Assembly (NCBI GenBank): GCA_904501775.1
Contig: CAJGCJ010000123.1
Span: 1-5,524, forward strand
DNA: 5,524 nucleotides
Direction of reading: 5' to 3'
Source of the DNA: an uncultured Bacteroidaceae bacterium
GTDB taxonomy: Bacteria; Bacteroidota; Bacteroidia; Bacteroidales; Bacteroidaceae
Position numbers and translations under genes: made by a program. Numbering within the stretch: the stretch's first letter is position 1; each line of letters begins with the position of its first letter. Positions 5,375 through 5,524 of this stretch are shown here, one piece after another. The notes beneath the pieces are model-generated. The model saw only the letters and a list, made by a program, of their open reading frames with translations. It did not search any database and was not told where the DNA came from.

Positions 5375-5524
5375 AAAAATAATAAGAACTCGCGAGAAAA
5401 AGGCAGGAAATTGGGAAATAATGCAATTCGTTGGTAGATTGTTTAATACGCAACGGGCTTCCGTGGTTGTAATGCGGTCCTGAAAGACCGTATATAGATG
5501 AGTTAAGATGTAGATTTGCTACTA

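Larger units (their letters stand above)
5224..5524. other. 301-bp non-coding region at the right end
   Basis: No convincing gene was found on either strand. It contains the GNAT -7 box, the two related palindromes, an 8-bp CTCGCGAG palindrome (5389-5396), and two adjacent small hairpins. The first hairpin has stem ACGG/CCGT (5453-5456 with 5461-5464), possibly closed further by CGCA/TGCG (5449-5452 with 5473-5476). The second has CGGTC/GACCG (5475-5479 with 5486-5490). TAGATTTG at 5511-5518 matches the plus-strand -7 consensus and may belong to a gene beyond the window, but no matching -33 element is visible. On the minus strand a 50-codon open frame (5372-5220) lacks a usable start. Confidence 0.5.

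Noticed and set aside
5421..5483. 20-codon plus-strand frame MQFVGRLFNTQRASVVVMRS
   Set aside because: It is very short, has no promoter or ribosome site, and overlaps the two hairpins, which explain the sequence at least as well.

Overview
The window looks like chromosomal DNA of a Bacteroidales bacterium (Bacteroides/Prevotella/Muribaculaceae type). Three things point there. Two promoters match the Bacteroidetes -33/-7 pattern (TTTG, about 19-21 bp, TAnnTTTG). Leaders are A/T-rich and most lack a strong Shine-Dalgarno. The gene content is a DUF5009/HGSNAT-like membrane acyltransferase, KdsD, PepT and conserved Bacteroidales-type hypothetical proteins. No phage, IS, CRISPR or defence genes were seen, so most of the window is ordinary housekeeping sequence.

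Left part, plus strand (1-2602). The window opens inside a polytopic membrane protein of the heparan-alpha-glucosaminide N-acetyltransferase-like family; its N-terminus lies outside. After a 166-bp gap with a near-consensus promoter come kdsD (arabinose-5-phosphate isomerase, SIS plus two CBS domains, all catalytic residues present) and, 3 bp later, a sugar-acid cytidylyltransferase of the NeuA/KdsB superfamily. The pair suggests synthesis of a CMP-activated acidic sugar for LPS or capsule. The transcription unit ends in a perfect 40-bp palindrome that contains the last codons and the stop codon of the cytidylyltransferase gene. T-rich flanks on both strands let it serve as a bidirectional terminator.

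Right part, minus strand (2623-5223). Read in transcription direction: a GNAT acetyltransferase, a promoter, then a tight three-gene cluster of pepT (tripeptidase, all metal and catalytic residues present), a 51-codon two-helix membrane protein of the YqaE/Pmp3 family, and a 186-residue uncharacterised soluble protein. The last two overlap as TGATG. This cluster converges on the shared terminator.

Right end (5224-5524). These 301 bp hold no convincing gene. They contain a TAnnTTTG box for the GNAT gene, two related short palindromes about four helical turns apart, a pair of small hairpins near 5449-5491, and a TAnnTTTG match at the very end. This is the least explained part of the window and is best tested as a dispersed intergenic repeat, an operator region or a structured RNA.
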